Assembly: GCF_001742165.1 (NCBI RefSeq)
Contig: NZ_CP016443.1
Span: forward strand, 930,001 to 994,000
DNA length: 64,000 nucleotides
Reading direction: 5' to 3'
Source of the DNA: Burkholderia stabilis
GTDB taxonomy: Bacteria; Pseudomonadota; Gammaproteobacteria; Burkholderiales; Burkholderiaceae
This document shows positions 8,217-17,099 of the stretch, one piece after another. Positions within the stretch are counted from its first letter, which is position 1. Each line of letters starts with the position of its first letter. Made by a program: the position numbers and the translations under genes. The notes beneath the pieces are model-generated. The model did no database searches, was not told the origin of the DNA, and saw only the letters and a list, made by a program, of their open reading frames with translations.

Positions 8217-9776
8217 ATGTCATCTCCGTCATCCCCGGGCCCGCTGTCGGGCGGCCGGCTCGCGATCGGCACGATCGCGGTATCGCTCGCCATGTTCATG
8301 AACGTGCTCGATTCGTCGATCGCGAACGTCGCGATTCCGACGATTTCGGGCGACCTCGGCGTGTCGGTGGACGAAGGCACGTGGGTGATCACGATCTTCG
8401 CGGCGGCGAACGCGGTGTCGATTCCGCTGACGGGCTGGCTCACGCAGCGCTTCGGCCAGGTGCGCCTGTTCGTCACGTCGATCCTGCTGTTCGTGTGCGC
8501 GTCGTGGCTGTGCGGGATCGCACCGAACCTGCCGACATTGCTCGCCGCGCGGATCCTGCAGGGCGCGGTCGCGGGGCCGCTCGCGCCGCTGTCGCAGGCG
8601 CTGCTGCTCGGCGCGTGGCCGCGGCAGAAATCGTCGAGCGCGCTCGCGCTGTGGTCGATGACGGCGCTCGTCGGCCCGATCGCGGGCCCGTCGCTCGGCG
8701 GCTGGATCACCTACGACTACAACTGGTCGTGGATCTTCTACATCAACATCCCGGTCGGCCTCTTCGCGGCGGCGGTCACGTGGATCGTGTTCCGCGACCG
8801 CGAATCGGCCACGCGCCGCATGCCGATCGACACCGTCGGCCTGCTGCTGCTCGTGCTGTGGGTCGCATCGCTGCAGATCATGCTCGACAAGGGCAAGGAC
8901 CTCGACTGGTTCAACTCGCCGGTCGTCGTCGCGCTAGGCATCGTCGCGCTGATCGGCTTCGCGTTCTTTCTCGTGTGGGAGCTTCACGAGGCCAACCCGA
9001 TCGTCGACCTGCGGCTCTTCACGCAACGCAATTTCGCCGGCGGCACGATCGCGATCTCGGTCGCCTACGGGATGTTCTTCGGCACGCTCGTGCTGCTGCC
9101 GCAGTGGATGCAGGGCTACCTCGGCTACCGCGCGGTCGATTCGGGGCTCGCCACGGCACCGCTCGGGCTGTTCGCGGTCGTCCTCACGCCGGTGATGGGC
9201 AAGCTGCTGCCGCGCACCGATCCGCGCTACATCGCGACGCTCGCGTTCGTCGGCTTCGCCGTCGTCTTCATGATGCGCACGACGTTCTATACCGACGTGT
9301 CGCACTGGGATCTCGTGCTGCCAACGCTGCTGCAGGGCATTCCGATGGTGATGTTCTTCGTGCCGCTGACGTCGATCATCCTGTCCGGGCTGCCGCCGGA
9401 AAAGATTCCTGCCGCGGCCGGCCTGTCAAATTTCGGCCGCACGTTCTGCGGCGCGGTCGGCACGTCGCTGATCAGCAATGCATGGAACGACCGCACGATC
9501 CTGCATCACGTGCGGCTCACCGAACAGGCGAGCGTCACCAACCCGATCTTCGCGCAGCAGGTCGACACGATGCGCTCGCTGCTGCACGTCGGCCCCGATT
9601 CGGCGCTCGGGCTCTTCAACGCGTCGGTCGATTCGCAGGCGGCCGTGATGGGATTGAACGACATCTTCTACGTGTCGGCGATCATCTTCATCGCGATCAT
9701 CCCGCTCATCTGGATCACGAAGCCGGCGCGCTCGGGCGGCGGCGATGCCGATGCGGCGGCGGCGGGCGCGCACTGA
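8217..9776 (+). CDS. DHA2 family (EmrB/QacA type) MFS drug efflux transporter
   Basis: The 519-residue inner-membrane protein shows the 14-helix DHA2 pattern. The first-helix signature FMNVLDSSIANVAIPTISGD is followed by GTWVITIFAAANAVSIPLTG and the motif C-like segment LVGPIAGPSLGG. Proton-driven export of hydrophobic drugs is the family role. ATG 8217 is chosen because CAGGAACACC precedes it and the upstream in-frame extension is arginine-rich and unlike a transporter N-terminus. There is no EmrA-like fusion protein or outer-membrane factor next to it, so it is either a single-component pump or uses partners encoded elsewhere. Confidence 0.92.
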   Translation: MSSPSSPGPLSGGRLAIGTIAVSLAMFMNVLDSSIANVAIPTISGDLGVSVDEGTWVITIFAAANAVSIPLTGWLTQRFGQVRLFVTSILLFVCASWLCGIAPNLPTLLAARILQGAVAGPLAPLSQALLLGAWPRQKSSSALALWSMTALVGPIAGPSLGGWITYDYNWSWIFYINIPVGLFAAAVTWIVFRDRESATRRMPIDTVGLLLLVLWVASLQIMLDKGKDLDWFNSPVVVALGIVALIGFAFFLVWELHEANPIVDLRLFTQRNFAGGTIAISVAYGMFFGTLVLLPQWMQGYLGYRAVDSGLATAPLGLFAVVLTPVMGKLLPRTDPRYIATLAFVGFAVVFMMRTTFYTDVSHWDLVLPTLLQGIPMVMFFVPLTSIILSGLPPEKIPAAAGLSNFGRTFCGAVGTSLISNAWNDRTILHHVRLTEQASVTNPIFAQQVDTMRSLLHVGPDSALGLFNASVDSQAAVMGLNDIFYVSAIIFIAIIPLIWITKPARSGGGDADAAAAGAH

Positions 9777-9941
9777 CAGCCGCGGCCGGGCCCCGCTGCA
9801 CGCGCCGGGCCCGCGCCGCAAACCGCAGACGTAATAAAGACTTGCAATCGATACAGGCCGAAACGTCAACAGCCTGCGCCGGCTCCGCGTTTTTTCCTCA
9901 AGCGCCCACCATTCGGACGCGCAACGACAGGAGAAAACACC

Positions 9942-10271
9942 ATGCGAGCCCTTACCCGCCATCTCGCGATCGCCGCCACCCTGATGTCGGTGCTGACCGG
10001 CACCGCGTTCGCCGACACGCCGTGGCAGCAGACGCATCCGCGCCGCGAAGAGGTCAACCAGCGCCTCGCAAACCAGAATCGCCGCATCCATCACGAAGTG
10101 AAGGAGGGCGAGATGTCGCACGCACAGGCCGCGCGCCTGCATCGTGACGACCACAAGATCCGCCAGGAAGAGCGGGACATGGCTGCGCAGGATCACAGCC
10201 ACATCACCAAGAGCGAGCAGCGCGTGCTGAACCAGCAGGAAAATGCGGTCAGCCACAAGATCGGCCAGTAA
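9942..10271 (+). CDS. Small exported protein, unknown function
   Basis: The 109-residue protein has a clear Sec signal peptide (hydrophobic segment LAIAATLMSVLTGTAFA with an AFA-D cleavage site near residue 24). The mature part is charged, helical and rich in Arg, Glu, Gln and His, with repeated heptad-like segments such as RREEVNQRLANQNRRI and RLHRDDHKIRQEERDM. AGGAG precedes the ATG. It contains no cysteines and no known domain that I recognise. It stands alone after the efflux gene and is followed by a terminator-like hairpin, so it is probably its own transcription unit. Confidence 0.75.
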   Translation: MRALTRHLAIAATLMSVLTGTAFADTPWQQTHPRREEVNQRLANQNRRIHHEVKEGEMSHAQAARLHRDDHKIRQEERDMAAQDHSHITKSEQRVLNQQENAVSHKIGQ

Positions 10272-10315
10272 AAACGACACAACCGGCCAGCGCCCAGTCG
10301 CCAACGCCTGAAACG

Positions 10316-10340
10316 CCCGCTGCCGCCGTGCGGCAGCGGG
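10316..10340 (+). terminator. Rho-independent-type terminator after the small exported protein
   Basis: An 11-base perfect stem (CCCGCTGCCGC / GCGGCAGCGGG) with a three-base loop is followed by the T-rich tail TGCTTGTTGT. Confidence 0.7.
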
Positions 10341-10524
10341 TGCTTGTTGTATCGAATCGTTTCAACGCCTCATCCGCGTCAAATGCCGCGGGTATACTCC
10401 GTCGTCAGCCGCCTGCCGCATCGACCGTCAAAAACGGCCCGAATCCGGGCGGTTTCGTCGCGAAGCTTCGCGTTTCGCCTACCCCGCGCCCCAGCCTCGA
10501 TACGAGACACCCGACGACCCGATC

Positions 10525-10860
10525 ATGAAACGATTCCTGCTGCTCCTTCCCGCCGCCCTGCTCGCCGCCTGCGGTTCCGCGCCCTCGTCCGACTCGGCCT
10601 CGTCATCCGGCGCAGCGCCGATGATCTACGTGTCGTCGCAGCGTCCGGCCTACGCGATCGCCAATTGCCTCGACAGCCGTTTGTCAGGCACCGAGCAATC
10701 GCAGCACAACGGCGTGACCGACATCTCGATCGGATCGAACTCGTACTTCGTCACGCTCACGCCGTCGGGCAACGGCTCGGTCGTCAAGGTCGTGCGCGGC
10801 TCGGGCAGCGAGCCGCCTGAAGAAGCGATGCGCTTCGCGATCGCGCGCTGCGTGATCTGA
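10525..10860 (+). CDS. Small lipoprotein, unknown function
   Basis: The 111-residue protein starts with a lipoprotein signal peptide (MKRFLLLLPAALLAACGS; lipobox LAAC, lipidated Cys16), then has a Ser/Ala-rich linker to about residue 35 and a compact domain of about 75 residues. The mature domain has two cysteines (ANCLDSRL and ARCVI at the very end) that could form a disulfide. Small Burkholderia lipoproteins of this kind lack an assigned function. No neighbour gives a firm clue. Confidence 0.75.
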   Translation: MKRFLLLLPAALLAACGSAPSSDSASSSGAAPMIYVSSQRPAYAIANCLDSRLSGTEQSQHNGVTDISIGSNSYFVTLTPSGNGSVVKVVRGSGSEPPEEAMRFAIARCVI

Positions 10861-10972
10861 CGCCTGCCGGCGCCGGGCGCCCGCCCGGCCCGCCCCGCGC
10901 GCGCCGAATATTTTCCTCCGGCGTCCGTCGATGAGAGAATCGCACCCACGATTCCTTTTCGTTGGAGCCCGC

Positions 10973-12562
10973 ATGAAGCATCTGCTGTCCCGGTTGTTCG
11001 TCAGCGCCGCGCTCGTCGCACTCGTTCCGGCGCTGCCGGCGCAGGCTGCCACGCCGCCCGGCATCTTCGTCGTCGCCACGCAGCTCGGCGAATTCACGAC
11101 CCTCGACCCGAGCGGGATCTACGAACTTGTGCCGTCCGAGTACGTCGCGAACACCTACGAACGGCTCGTGCGCGTCGACCTGAAAGATCCGACGCACTTC
11201 AACGGACAGATCGCGCAATCGTGGACGGTCGGCGCCGACGGCCTCACCTACACGTTCAAGCTGCGCCCCGGCCTCACATTCCATTCCGGCAACCCGGTGA
11301 CCGCCGACGACGTCGCGTGGTCGCTGCAGCGCACCATCCTGCTCGACAAGGGGCCGGCCGGCGTGCTCGCCGATCTCGGCCTCACGAAAGCGAACGTGAT
11401 GCAGAAGGTGCGCGTGGTCGATCCGCAGACCGTCGTGCTCGAAACCGACCGCAAGTACGCGCCGAGCTTCGTGCTCAACGTGCTGAGCGCGTGCCCGGCC
11501 TCGGTGTTCGACAAGAAACTGCTGCTGTCGCACCAGCAGGGCAACGATTTCGGCAGCGCGTGGCTCCGGACCAACGACGCCGGCTCGGGCCCGTACCAGC
11601 TCGTCAAGTGGACGCCGAACGAAACCATCGTGCTGCAGCGTTTCGAGAAATACCGCACGCCGTATCCGATGAAGCGCGTCGTGCTGCGCCACGTGCCCGA
11701 AGCGTCCGCACAACGGCTGCTGCTGGAGAACGGCGACGTCGACGCCGCACGCAACCTGAGCCCCGACAGCCTCGCCGCGCTGACGAAGGCCGGCAAGATC
11801 AAGGTTGCGTCGTGGCCGGTATCCGCGCTGCTGTACCTGAGCCTGAACACGAAGAACCCGAACCTCGCGAAGCCCGAGGTCCAACAGGCGATGAAATGGC
11901 TGGTCGACTACGACGGCATCCAGCGCAACATCGTCAGCACGACCTACAAGGTGCATGAAACCTTCCTGCCCGAAGGCTTCCTCGGCACGCTGAACGCGCG
12001 GCCGTACAAGCAGGACGTCGCGAAGGCGAAGGCGCTGCTCGCGAAGGCCGGGTTGCCGAACGGCTTCGACGTGACGATGGACATGCCGAACGACTACCCG
12101 TACATCGAGATCGCGCAGGCGCTGCAGGCGAACTTCGCGCAGGGCGGCATCCGCGTGAAGCTGATCCCGGGCGATGCGAAGCAGGCGATCGGCAAATACC
12201 GCGCGCGCCAGCACGACATCTTCGTCGGCGAATGGTCGCCCGACTACATGGACCCGAACAGCAACGCGCGCGGCTTCGCGTGGAATCCGGACAACTCGGA
12301 CCAGTCGCCGACCAAGATGCTCGCGTGGCGCAACAGCTGGGACATTCCGCAACTGACGAAGGACACCGAGGCCGCGCTCGTCGAGCCGTCGCCCGCGAAA
12401 CGCGCGCAGCGTTACGAAGCGCTGCAGAAGGCCGTGCTCGCGAACTCGCCGTTCATCATCATGTTCGAGAAGGTCGTGCAGGTCGCGACGCGCCCCGGCA
12501 CGACCGGGCCGGAAATCGGGCCGATCAACGACCTCGTGTCGTACCGGACCCTCGCGAAATAA
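10973..12562 (+). CDS. Orphan dipeptide ABC transporter substrate-binding protein
   Basis: The 529-residue periplasmic protein has a signal peptide (LFVSAALVALVPALPAQA) and the SBP family 5 fold with DEFTTLDP-like (GEFTTLDPSGIYELVP) and GLTYTFKLRPGLTFHSG segments. It is a close paralogue of the binding protein at 17737: long blocks such as EYVANTYERLVRVDL and LLLSHQQGNDFG are shared almost residue for residue. Unlike that gene it has no permease or ATPase genes beside it, so it may feed the same transporter with a different peptide specificity. ATG 10973 is chosen because it directly opens the signal peptide and has GGAG nearby. A terminator-like hairpin follows immediately. Confidence 0.88.
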   Translation: MKHLLSRLFVSAALVALVPALPAQAATPPGIFVVATQLGEFTTLDPSGIYELVPSEYVANTYERLVRVDLKDPTHFNGQIAQSWTVGADGLTYTFKLRPGLTFHSGNPVTADDVAWSLQRTILLDKGPAGVLADLGLTKANVMQKVRVVDPQTVVLETDRKYAPSFVLNVLSACPASVFDKKLLLSHQQGNDFGSAWLRTNDAGSGPYQLVKWTPNETIVLQRFEKYRTPYPMKRVVLRHVPEASAQRLLLENGDVDAARNLSPDSLAALTKAGKIKVASWPVSALLYLSLNTKNPNLAKPEVQQAMKWLVDYDGIQRNIVSTTYKVHETFLPEGFLGTLNARPYKQDVAKAKALLAKAGLPNGFDVTMDMPNDYPYIEIAQALQANFAQGGIRVKLIPGDAKQAIGKYRARQHDIFVGEWSPDYMDPNSNARGFAWNPDNSDQSPTKMLAWRNSWDIPQLTKDTEAALVEPSPAKRAQRYEALQKAVLANSPFIIMFEKVVQVATRPGTTGPEIGPINDLVSYRTLAK

Positions 12563-12571
12563 TCGCGGCAG

Positions 12572-12601
12572 CCCGCGCGGCCGGCCCTGCCGGCGCGCGG
12601 G
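12572..12601 (+). terminator. Terminator-like hairpin after the orphan binding protein
   Basis: A GC-rich inverted repeat (CCCGCGC-GCCGG ... CCGGC-GCGCGGG) begins 9 bases after the stop codon. It lacks a strong T-run, so termination efficiency is uncertain. Confidence 0.5.
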
Positions 12602-12922
12602 TAATCGCCGTGGCCTGCCGCGCGGGCGCCCTGTCGGGCGACAACGGCGATCTGCGGTCGTGTTCACCGCGACACGCGACATCGCGCGGCTGAACATCTA
12701 CGCAACGTCCCCGTCCGGCTCGCGGTCGCCGCTGTGCGGCGAGATGCCGGTCGACGGGCAGCGCAAAGGTACCGAGCTGATTCCGGTATCGAGCCGCGGC
12801 CGGTGCGGTCATCACGCTGCGCTCGACGCGCCTCTGCGGCCAACAGTGCAACACGATCCGGCGGCTGCGCGAAGCGCCGAACATGCAGCAGCAAACAACC
12901 AGCGGCCCCGCGCCGCCGTCGT
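12602..12922. other. Intergenic stretch between the binding protein and mntH
   Basis: The two flanking genes converge here. No reading frame on either strand looks like a protein, and I see no repeat or RNA element. It may contain the transcription end of mntH. Confidence 0.4.
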
Positions 12923-14230
12923 TCAGTTGAATGCCGCCCACACCAGATACGCATTCAGCCCGACGATCACGATCGTCGCCGCGCCCGCGACGATCCGCAG
13001 CGGCATCCGCATCGCGTACGCACCCATCACGTCCGCGCGCGCCGACAGCATCAGCAGCGCGATCATCGGCAGCGGCAGCACGAAACTCAGCACGACCTGG
13101 CTCGCCACCATCGCGCGCGTGACGTCGCAGCCGAGCGCGACCACCGCGAACGCAGGCGCGATCGTCACCGCGCGCCGCACCCACACCGACAGGCGGCGGC
13201 GGATGAAACCCTGCATCACGACCTGCCCGGCCATCGTGCCGACCACCGAACTCGACACGCCCGACGTCAGCAGCGCGACGAGGAACAGCGCCCCGGCCGC
13301 CGGCCCGAGCACCGGAATCAGCGTGTGATATGCGTCGCCGATGTCGGTCATGCCCGGCGCGCTCAGATGGAACGCCGACGACGCCATCATCACCATCGCG
13401 AGATTCACGAACCCGGCCAGCCCGAGCGCGACGACGATCTCGCGGTTCGAGAAGCGCACGAGCCGCCGCCGTTCCGCGTCGTCGCGCGGCGCGGTGCGAT
13501 CCTGCGTGAGCCCCGAATGCAGGTACAGCGTGTGCGGCATGATCGTCGCGCCGATGATCCCGACCGCGATCGTCAGCGCCGCATGATCGGGAATCTGCGG
13601 GACGACCAGATGGAAAGCGGCCGCGTGCCAGTCCTGCGGCGCGATCAGCAGCTCGCCGAGATAACACGCGCCGATCACGCCGACCAGCGCCGCGATCGCG
13701 GCTTCGAGCGGCCGGAAGCCGCGCTTTTCGAGCGCGAGGATCGCGCAGGTCGCGAACGCCGTCGCGATCATCCCCGCGAACAGCGACAGGTGGCACAACA
13801 GCCCGAACGCGAGCGCGCCGCCGAGGAATTCGGCGAGATCGGTCGCCATCGCGGCGATCTCGGAGGCGACCCACATGCCCCACACGACCGGCGCGGGGAA
13901 ATGGTCGCGGCACAGTTCCGCGAGATTGCGGCCGGTCACGATGCCGAGCTTCGCCGACATCGCCTGGAACAGCATCGCGATCGCGTTCGCGGCCAGCACG
14001 ACCCACAGCAGCCGGTAGCCGTACGCCGCGCCGGCCTGGATGTTGGTCGCGAAATTGCCGGGGTCCATATAACCGATCGATGCGATCACGGCCGGGCCGA
14101 CGAACGGCAGCAGCGCGGCGACGCCGGTGCGGCGCCCTTCCAGCGCGGCGCGCGCCGCGCCGTCGATACGCTCGGGAGACTGGCCCGGCAGCGCGAAGCC
14201 GCCGGCGGATTTGCTCGTGACGGGAATCAT
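12923..14230 (-). CDS. mntH: Nramp family Mn2+/Fe2+ transporter (MntH type)
   Basis: The 435-residue membrane protein carries both Nramp signatures: DPGNFATNIQAG in the first helix, which supplies the metal-binding Asp and Asn, and IGATIMPHTLYLHSGL in the sixth, which contains the metal-binding Met and the conserved His. About eleven hydrophobic helices are visible. It would import divalent manganese or iron with protons across the inner membrane. The next gene downstream is convergent, and the bicupin at 14318 is upstream on the same strand with 87 bases between, so the two may share a transcript; cupins of that family use manganese, which makes the pairing sensible. Confidence 0.93.
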   Translation of the reverse strand: MIPVTSKSAGGFALPGQSPERIDGAARAALEGRRTGVAALLPFVGPAVIASIGYMDPGNFATNIQAGAAYGYRLLWVVLAANAIAMLFQAMSAKLGIVTGRNLAELCRDHFPAPVVWGMWVASEIAAMATDLAEFLGGALAFGLLCHLSLFAGMIATAFATCAILALEKRGFRPLEAAIAALVGVIGACYLGELLIAPQDWHAAAFHLVVPQIPDHAALTIAVGIIGATIMPHTLYLHSGLTQDRTAPRDDAERRRLVRFSNREIVVALGLAGFVNLAMVMMASSAFHLSAPGMTDIGDAYHTLIPVLGPAAGALFLVALLTSGVSSSVVGTMAGQVVMQGFIRRRLSVWVRRAVTIAPAFAVVALGCDVTRAMVASQVVLSFVLPLPMIALLMLSARADVMGAYAMRMPLRIVAGAATIVIVGLNAYLVWAAFN

Positions 14231-14317
14231 GGTGTGGTTCCGTTCGAATAAGGAAGGCTTGCCCGGAAGCGGGCGACGCGGCCGGCCTGCCGCCTGCCGG
14301 CCACGGCGGCGGCGGCG

Positions 14318-15574
14318 TTACAGCGGCACGACGTCGGGACGGTTGCGCGGAAACTGCGCAATCACGTCCGGCGCGACGTTCAGGTGCGCTTCGACGAGCT
14401 TCGGCGGCGTGTGCGCGAGCCAGTCGGACAACGACACCTCCGCGTAGCGGTCGGTCTTGAAGATCTCGAGAAACACCAGGTCGGTCTTGCCGGTGTTCTG
14501 CACGTAATGCCCGAGGCTCTTCTTCACGTAACCGACGTCGCCTGCGCGGAAGTCGGCCGTCTGCGCCTTCGGCCCCGTGTCGAACACGGTCATCCGCGCC
14601 TCGCCCTGCAGGTAGTACTGCCATTCGTCGGCATTCGGGTGCCAGTGCAGCTCACGCATGCCGCCCGGATGCACGGTGACGAGCGCCGCCGCGACCGTCT
14701 TCGAGATGTTGAAGTTCGTGCTGTCCGCGATCCGCACCTCGCCGCCGCGCGTTTTGACCGCCGGCTTCATGTCGCCGAGCGAGAAGATGAACGGATGCGG
14801 CGGCGCACCGGCCGACGACGCGGATGCGCGCTGGGCTTCCGCGAGCGGGCCGGGCTCGTCGCCCTGGAAGATCCACAGGTTGTCGAGCGGAATGTTCTTG
14901 AAGGAGTCGGCCGGCACGCCGAAATTGAGCGCGAGCACGTCGGGCGGCGTATGCGCGACCCAGTCGGTCAGCAGCAGCGTGTTGAATTCCGATGCGCGGC
15001 CGTTATCGAACGCGAGCAGAAATTCGGCGCCGTCGGTGCCGAGCCCCTGCAGCGAATGCGGCAGACCGGGCGGGAAATACCAGAGATCGCCGGTTTTCAC
15101 GTCCTGCACCGACGGCCGCCCGAGTTCGTCGAGCACCGTGATCCGGCAGCGGCCGTCGAGCATGATCGCCCACTCGGCTTGCTGGTGCCAATGCATCTCG
15201 CGAATGCCGCCGCGCGTCAGGCGCATGTTCACGCCGGATATTGTTTCTGAAATCGCAAAATCATCTTGCGTGACTTCGCGTGCCCATCCGCCATTTTGAA
15301 TGCGCTTATGCGCATTATTAAAAGACGCCCAGAATAACGGCATGCCGTTTATATCGGTGGCCGGCGGATCCTGAAAAGATGGAAACTGGTTTGCGATTGC
15401 CGGATTCTTCGGCCCCGGATCGGTCAGGCTCTGGCGGTTGAGCGCATTCACTGCGCCCTCCGGCGGGCGGTCCGGATTGCCGAACGACGCGGCCTTTGCC
15501 GATACGGCAATGCCCGCTGCGGCAATGGCGCCGGCCGTATTCGTCAGCATCTTGCGTCGAGAAAGATTCGTCAT
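14318..15574 (-). CDS. Tat-exported bicupin, oxalate decarboxylase family
   Basis: The 418-residue protein begins with a twin-arginine-like signal (SRRKMLTNTAGAIAAAGIAV) and contains two germin-like cupin domains (about residues 100-240 and 280-410). Each has the metal-binding pattern of oxalate decarboxylases: HWHQQAEWAIML and HWHPNADEWQYYLQG, with the later His in LPHSLQG and LGHYVQN. Such enzymes convert oxalate to formate and carbon dioxide using manganese. The lid segment that separates decarboxylase from oxidase activity was not resolved by eye, so oxalate decarboxylase is the likely but not certain activity. ATG 15574 is favoured by AAGAGG upstream. The mntH gene follows, and the upstream region is strikingly AT-rich. 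Confidence 0.87.
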   Translation of the reverse strand: MTNLSRRKMLTNTAGAIAAAGIAVSAKAASFGNPDRPPEGAVNALNRQSLTDPGPKNPAIANQFPSFQDPPATDINGMPLFWASFNNAHKRIQNGGWAREVTQDDFAISETISGVNMRLTRGGIREMHWHQQAEWAIMLDGRCRITVLDELGRPSVQDVKTGDLWYFPPGLPHSLQGLGTDGAEFLLAFDNGRASEFNTLLLTDWVAHTPPDVLALNFGVPADSFKNIPLDNLWIFQGDEPGPLAEAQRASASSAGAPPHPFIFSLGDMKPAVKTRGGEVRIADSTNFNISKTVAAALVTVHPGGMRELHWHPNADEWQYYLQGEARMTVFDTGPKAQTADFRAGDVGYVKKSLGHYVQNTGKTDLVFLEIFKTDRYAEVSLSDWLAHTPPKLVEAHLNVAPDVIAQFPRNRPDVVPL

Positions 15575-15856
15575 GGTTACCTCTTCATTCTTGCGATTGA
15601 GCGAATTACCATTACGGAACACATGCCGTTTTTCGGATTATCGAAAATCGAACATCCCGTGACGCAAGTTAAATACAAATCCGCTTAAAACTTAAATGAA
15701 TTATTAACCTGAATTAATGATTTAATCTGATCTGCTTTAATTTTGTAATTATTGCGGCGCAGCGGGATACAGGGTGGCAAAAAGAGGAGATTGAGACTAT
15801 CAATGCGATCGATTTGAAAAAACAATCAGGCTGAAGCAGGCTGATGCCGATACACC

Positions 15857-15883
15857 GAACCCCGGCTCGCCCGGCCGGGGTTC
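15857..15883 (-). terminator. Hairpin GAACCCCGG/CCGGGGTTC
   Basis: A perfect 9-base stem with a 9-base loop lies in the bicupin-rpiR gap, 8 bases past the stop of a short minus-strand frame. On the minus strand a T-run (TGATTGTTTTTT) appears only about 25 bases further on, so its role as a terminator is uncertain. Confidence 0.35.
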
Positions 15884-16149
15884 GATGCGGTTCACTTGCC
15901 CGGCATGTCGTCGAGCCGTTGTGCTGCCGACCGCAATCCGCCGAGGATGCGCTGCGCCGACCAGGATCCGTGGCGTCGACTTGACGTGCCGTTCAACGAA
16001 CGACGTCGCGATATTCCTGTCAGGCATAAACGCAAAATATTCCCCACAGAAATAATCGGCACGATTCGCGTGCCCCACTCCGCCATCCGACCCTATCATC
16101 TATCCTCACACCATAGTTTTTATCCGCTGGCGCGAATGATTTTGGCTTC

Positions 16150-16192
16150 GTTAGATAGATGACATTCGATCACCAGACGACAACGATCTAAC
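16150..16192. promoter_or_regulatory. Inverted repeat upstream of rpiR gene
   Basis: GTTAGAT (16150-16156) and ATCTAAC (16186-16192) form an inverted pair 29 bases apart, ending 5 bases before the RpiR start codon. The arrangement could be an autoregulatory operator, but the arms are short. Confidence 0.3.
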
Positions 16193-16197
16193 AGCCG

Positions 16198-17085
16198 ATG
16201 ACCTGCGCGTTCGCCCGTACCGTCGAATCCCGCTATGCCGAGCTGACGCCGACAGCGAAGCGCATCGCGAGCTACATGCTCGCGAACCTCGACCGGCTCG
16301 GGCTCGAGACGGCCGACCAGATCGCGCAGCAGGCCGGCACGAGCGGCATCTCGGTCGGGCGTTTTCTGCGCAGCGTCGGGTATCGCAATCTCGACGACCT
16401 GAAACGCGAACTGCGCGGCGGCGGCGATCGCCCGTGGATGATCACCGACCGCCTCGACGAATACCGCCGCGTCGCGGGTACGCAGCCAGCCGGCGGCAAC
16501 GGCAACCCCAATGGCAGCGACGGCGCGCTCGCCTCGTCGCTCGAACGCGAGCTCGATGCGATCCGCCACGTGTACCGGCTCGCCGAAGGCCCCGTGTTCG
16601 CGCAGGTCGCCGACCGGATCGCGCATGCCGACGCCGTGTTCATCCTCGGCATCCAGTCGACGCGCGGGATCAGCAACGCGTTCAGCAGCTACCTCGAATA
16701 CCTGCGCCCGCGCGTGTTCTATTCCGACGGCCAGTCGGGCTCGTACGTCGATTCGCTGAACTCCGAATTCGAGCGGCCGTACTGCATCGTCACCGACACG
16801 CGCGCGTATTCGCGCAGCGCGCGCCGCTATTGCCAGGCGGCGGCCGAGCGCGGGCAGCCGTTCGCGCTCGTCACCGACCTGTCGTGCCCGTGGGCGCGCG
16901 AATGGCCGGCCGACCTGCTGCAGGTGAAAACCGACGTCGGCCAGTTCTGGGATTCGCTCGCGCCGCTCACCTGCCTGTTCAACCTGCTGATCACGGCCGT
17001 CGTCGACCGCCTCGGCCCGGCGATCGACCGGCGCGTCGCGCGCAACCGCGAACTGCAGCACACGTTCGACCAATTCGAATCCTGA
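16198..17085 (+). CDS. RpiR family transcriptional regulator
   Basis: The 295-residue protein has an N-terminal HTH-6 domain (LTPTAKRIASYMLANLDRLG, then TADQIAQQAGTSGISVGRF) and a C-terminal SIS domain (about 115-260; FILGIQSTRGISNAFSSYLE). SIS domains in this family bind phosphosugars or sugar acids. It is the first gene of the run that continues with the dipeptidase 14 bases downstream and the peptide transporter, so it probably controls that operon. An RpiR regulator, rather than a nitrogen-response promoter as in the E. coli ddp operon, suggests a link with amino-sugar or murein breakdown. ATG 16198 gives the family-standard N-terminus. Confidence 0.88.
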   Translation: MTCAFARTVESRYAELTPTAKRIASYMLANLDRLGLETADQIAQQAGTSGISVGRFLRSVGYRNLDDLKRELRGGGDRPWMITDRLDEYRRVAGTQPAGGNGNPNGSDGALASSLERELDAIRHVYRLAEGPVFAQVADRIAHADAVFILGIQSTRGISNAFSSYLEYLRPRVFYSDGQSGSYVDSLNSEFERPYCIVTDTRAYSRSARRYCQAAAERGQPFALVTDLSCPWAREWPADLLQVKTDVGQFWDSLAPLTCLFNLLITAVVDRLGPAIDRRVARNRELQHTFDQFES

Positions 17086-17099
17086 GCGAACCCGAACCG

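Larger units (their letters stand above)
15575..16197. other. AT-rich divergent promoter region between bicupin and rpiR
   Basis: Positions about 15600-15760 contain runs such as TTAAAACTTAAATGAATTATTAA and are far poorer in G+C than anything else in the window, which suggests an H-NS-bound promoter or laterally acquired DNA. Further right, a 64-codon minus-strand frame (16086-15892, ending RSAAQRLDDMPGK) stops eight bases before a perfect 9-base hairpin at 15857-15883. It may be a gene remnant with its terminator, but the product is not recognised. Confidence 0.45.

Noticed and set aside
12660..13328. 222-codon plus-strand frame
   Set aside because: Two thirds are antisense to mntH, and the first part shows no domain.
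15800..16099. 99-codon minus-strand frame in the bicupin-rpiR gap
   Set aside because: It runs through the perfect hairpin at 15857-15883 and has no ribosome site or recognisable domain; the overlapping 64-codon frame that ends before the hairpin is the better remnant candidate.
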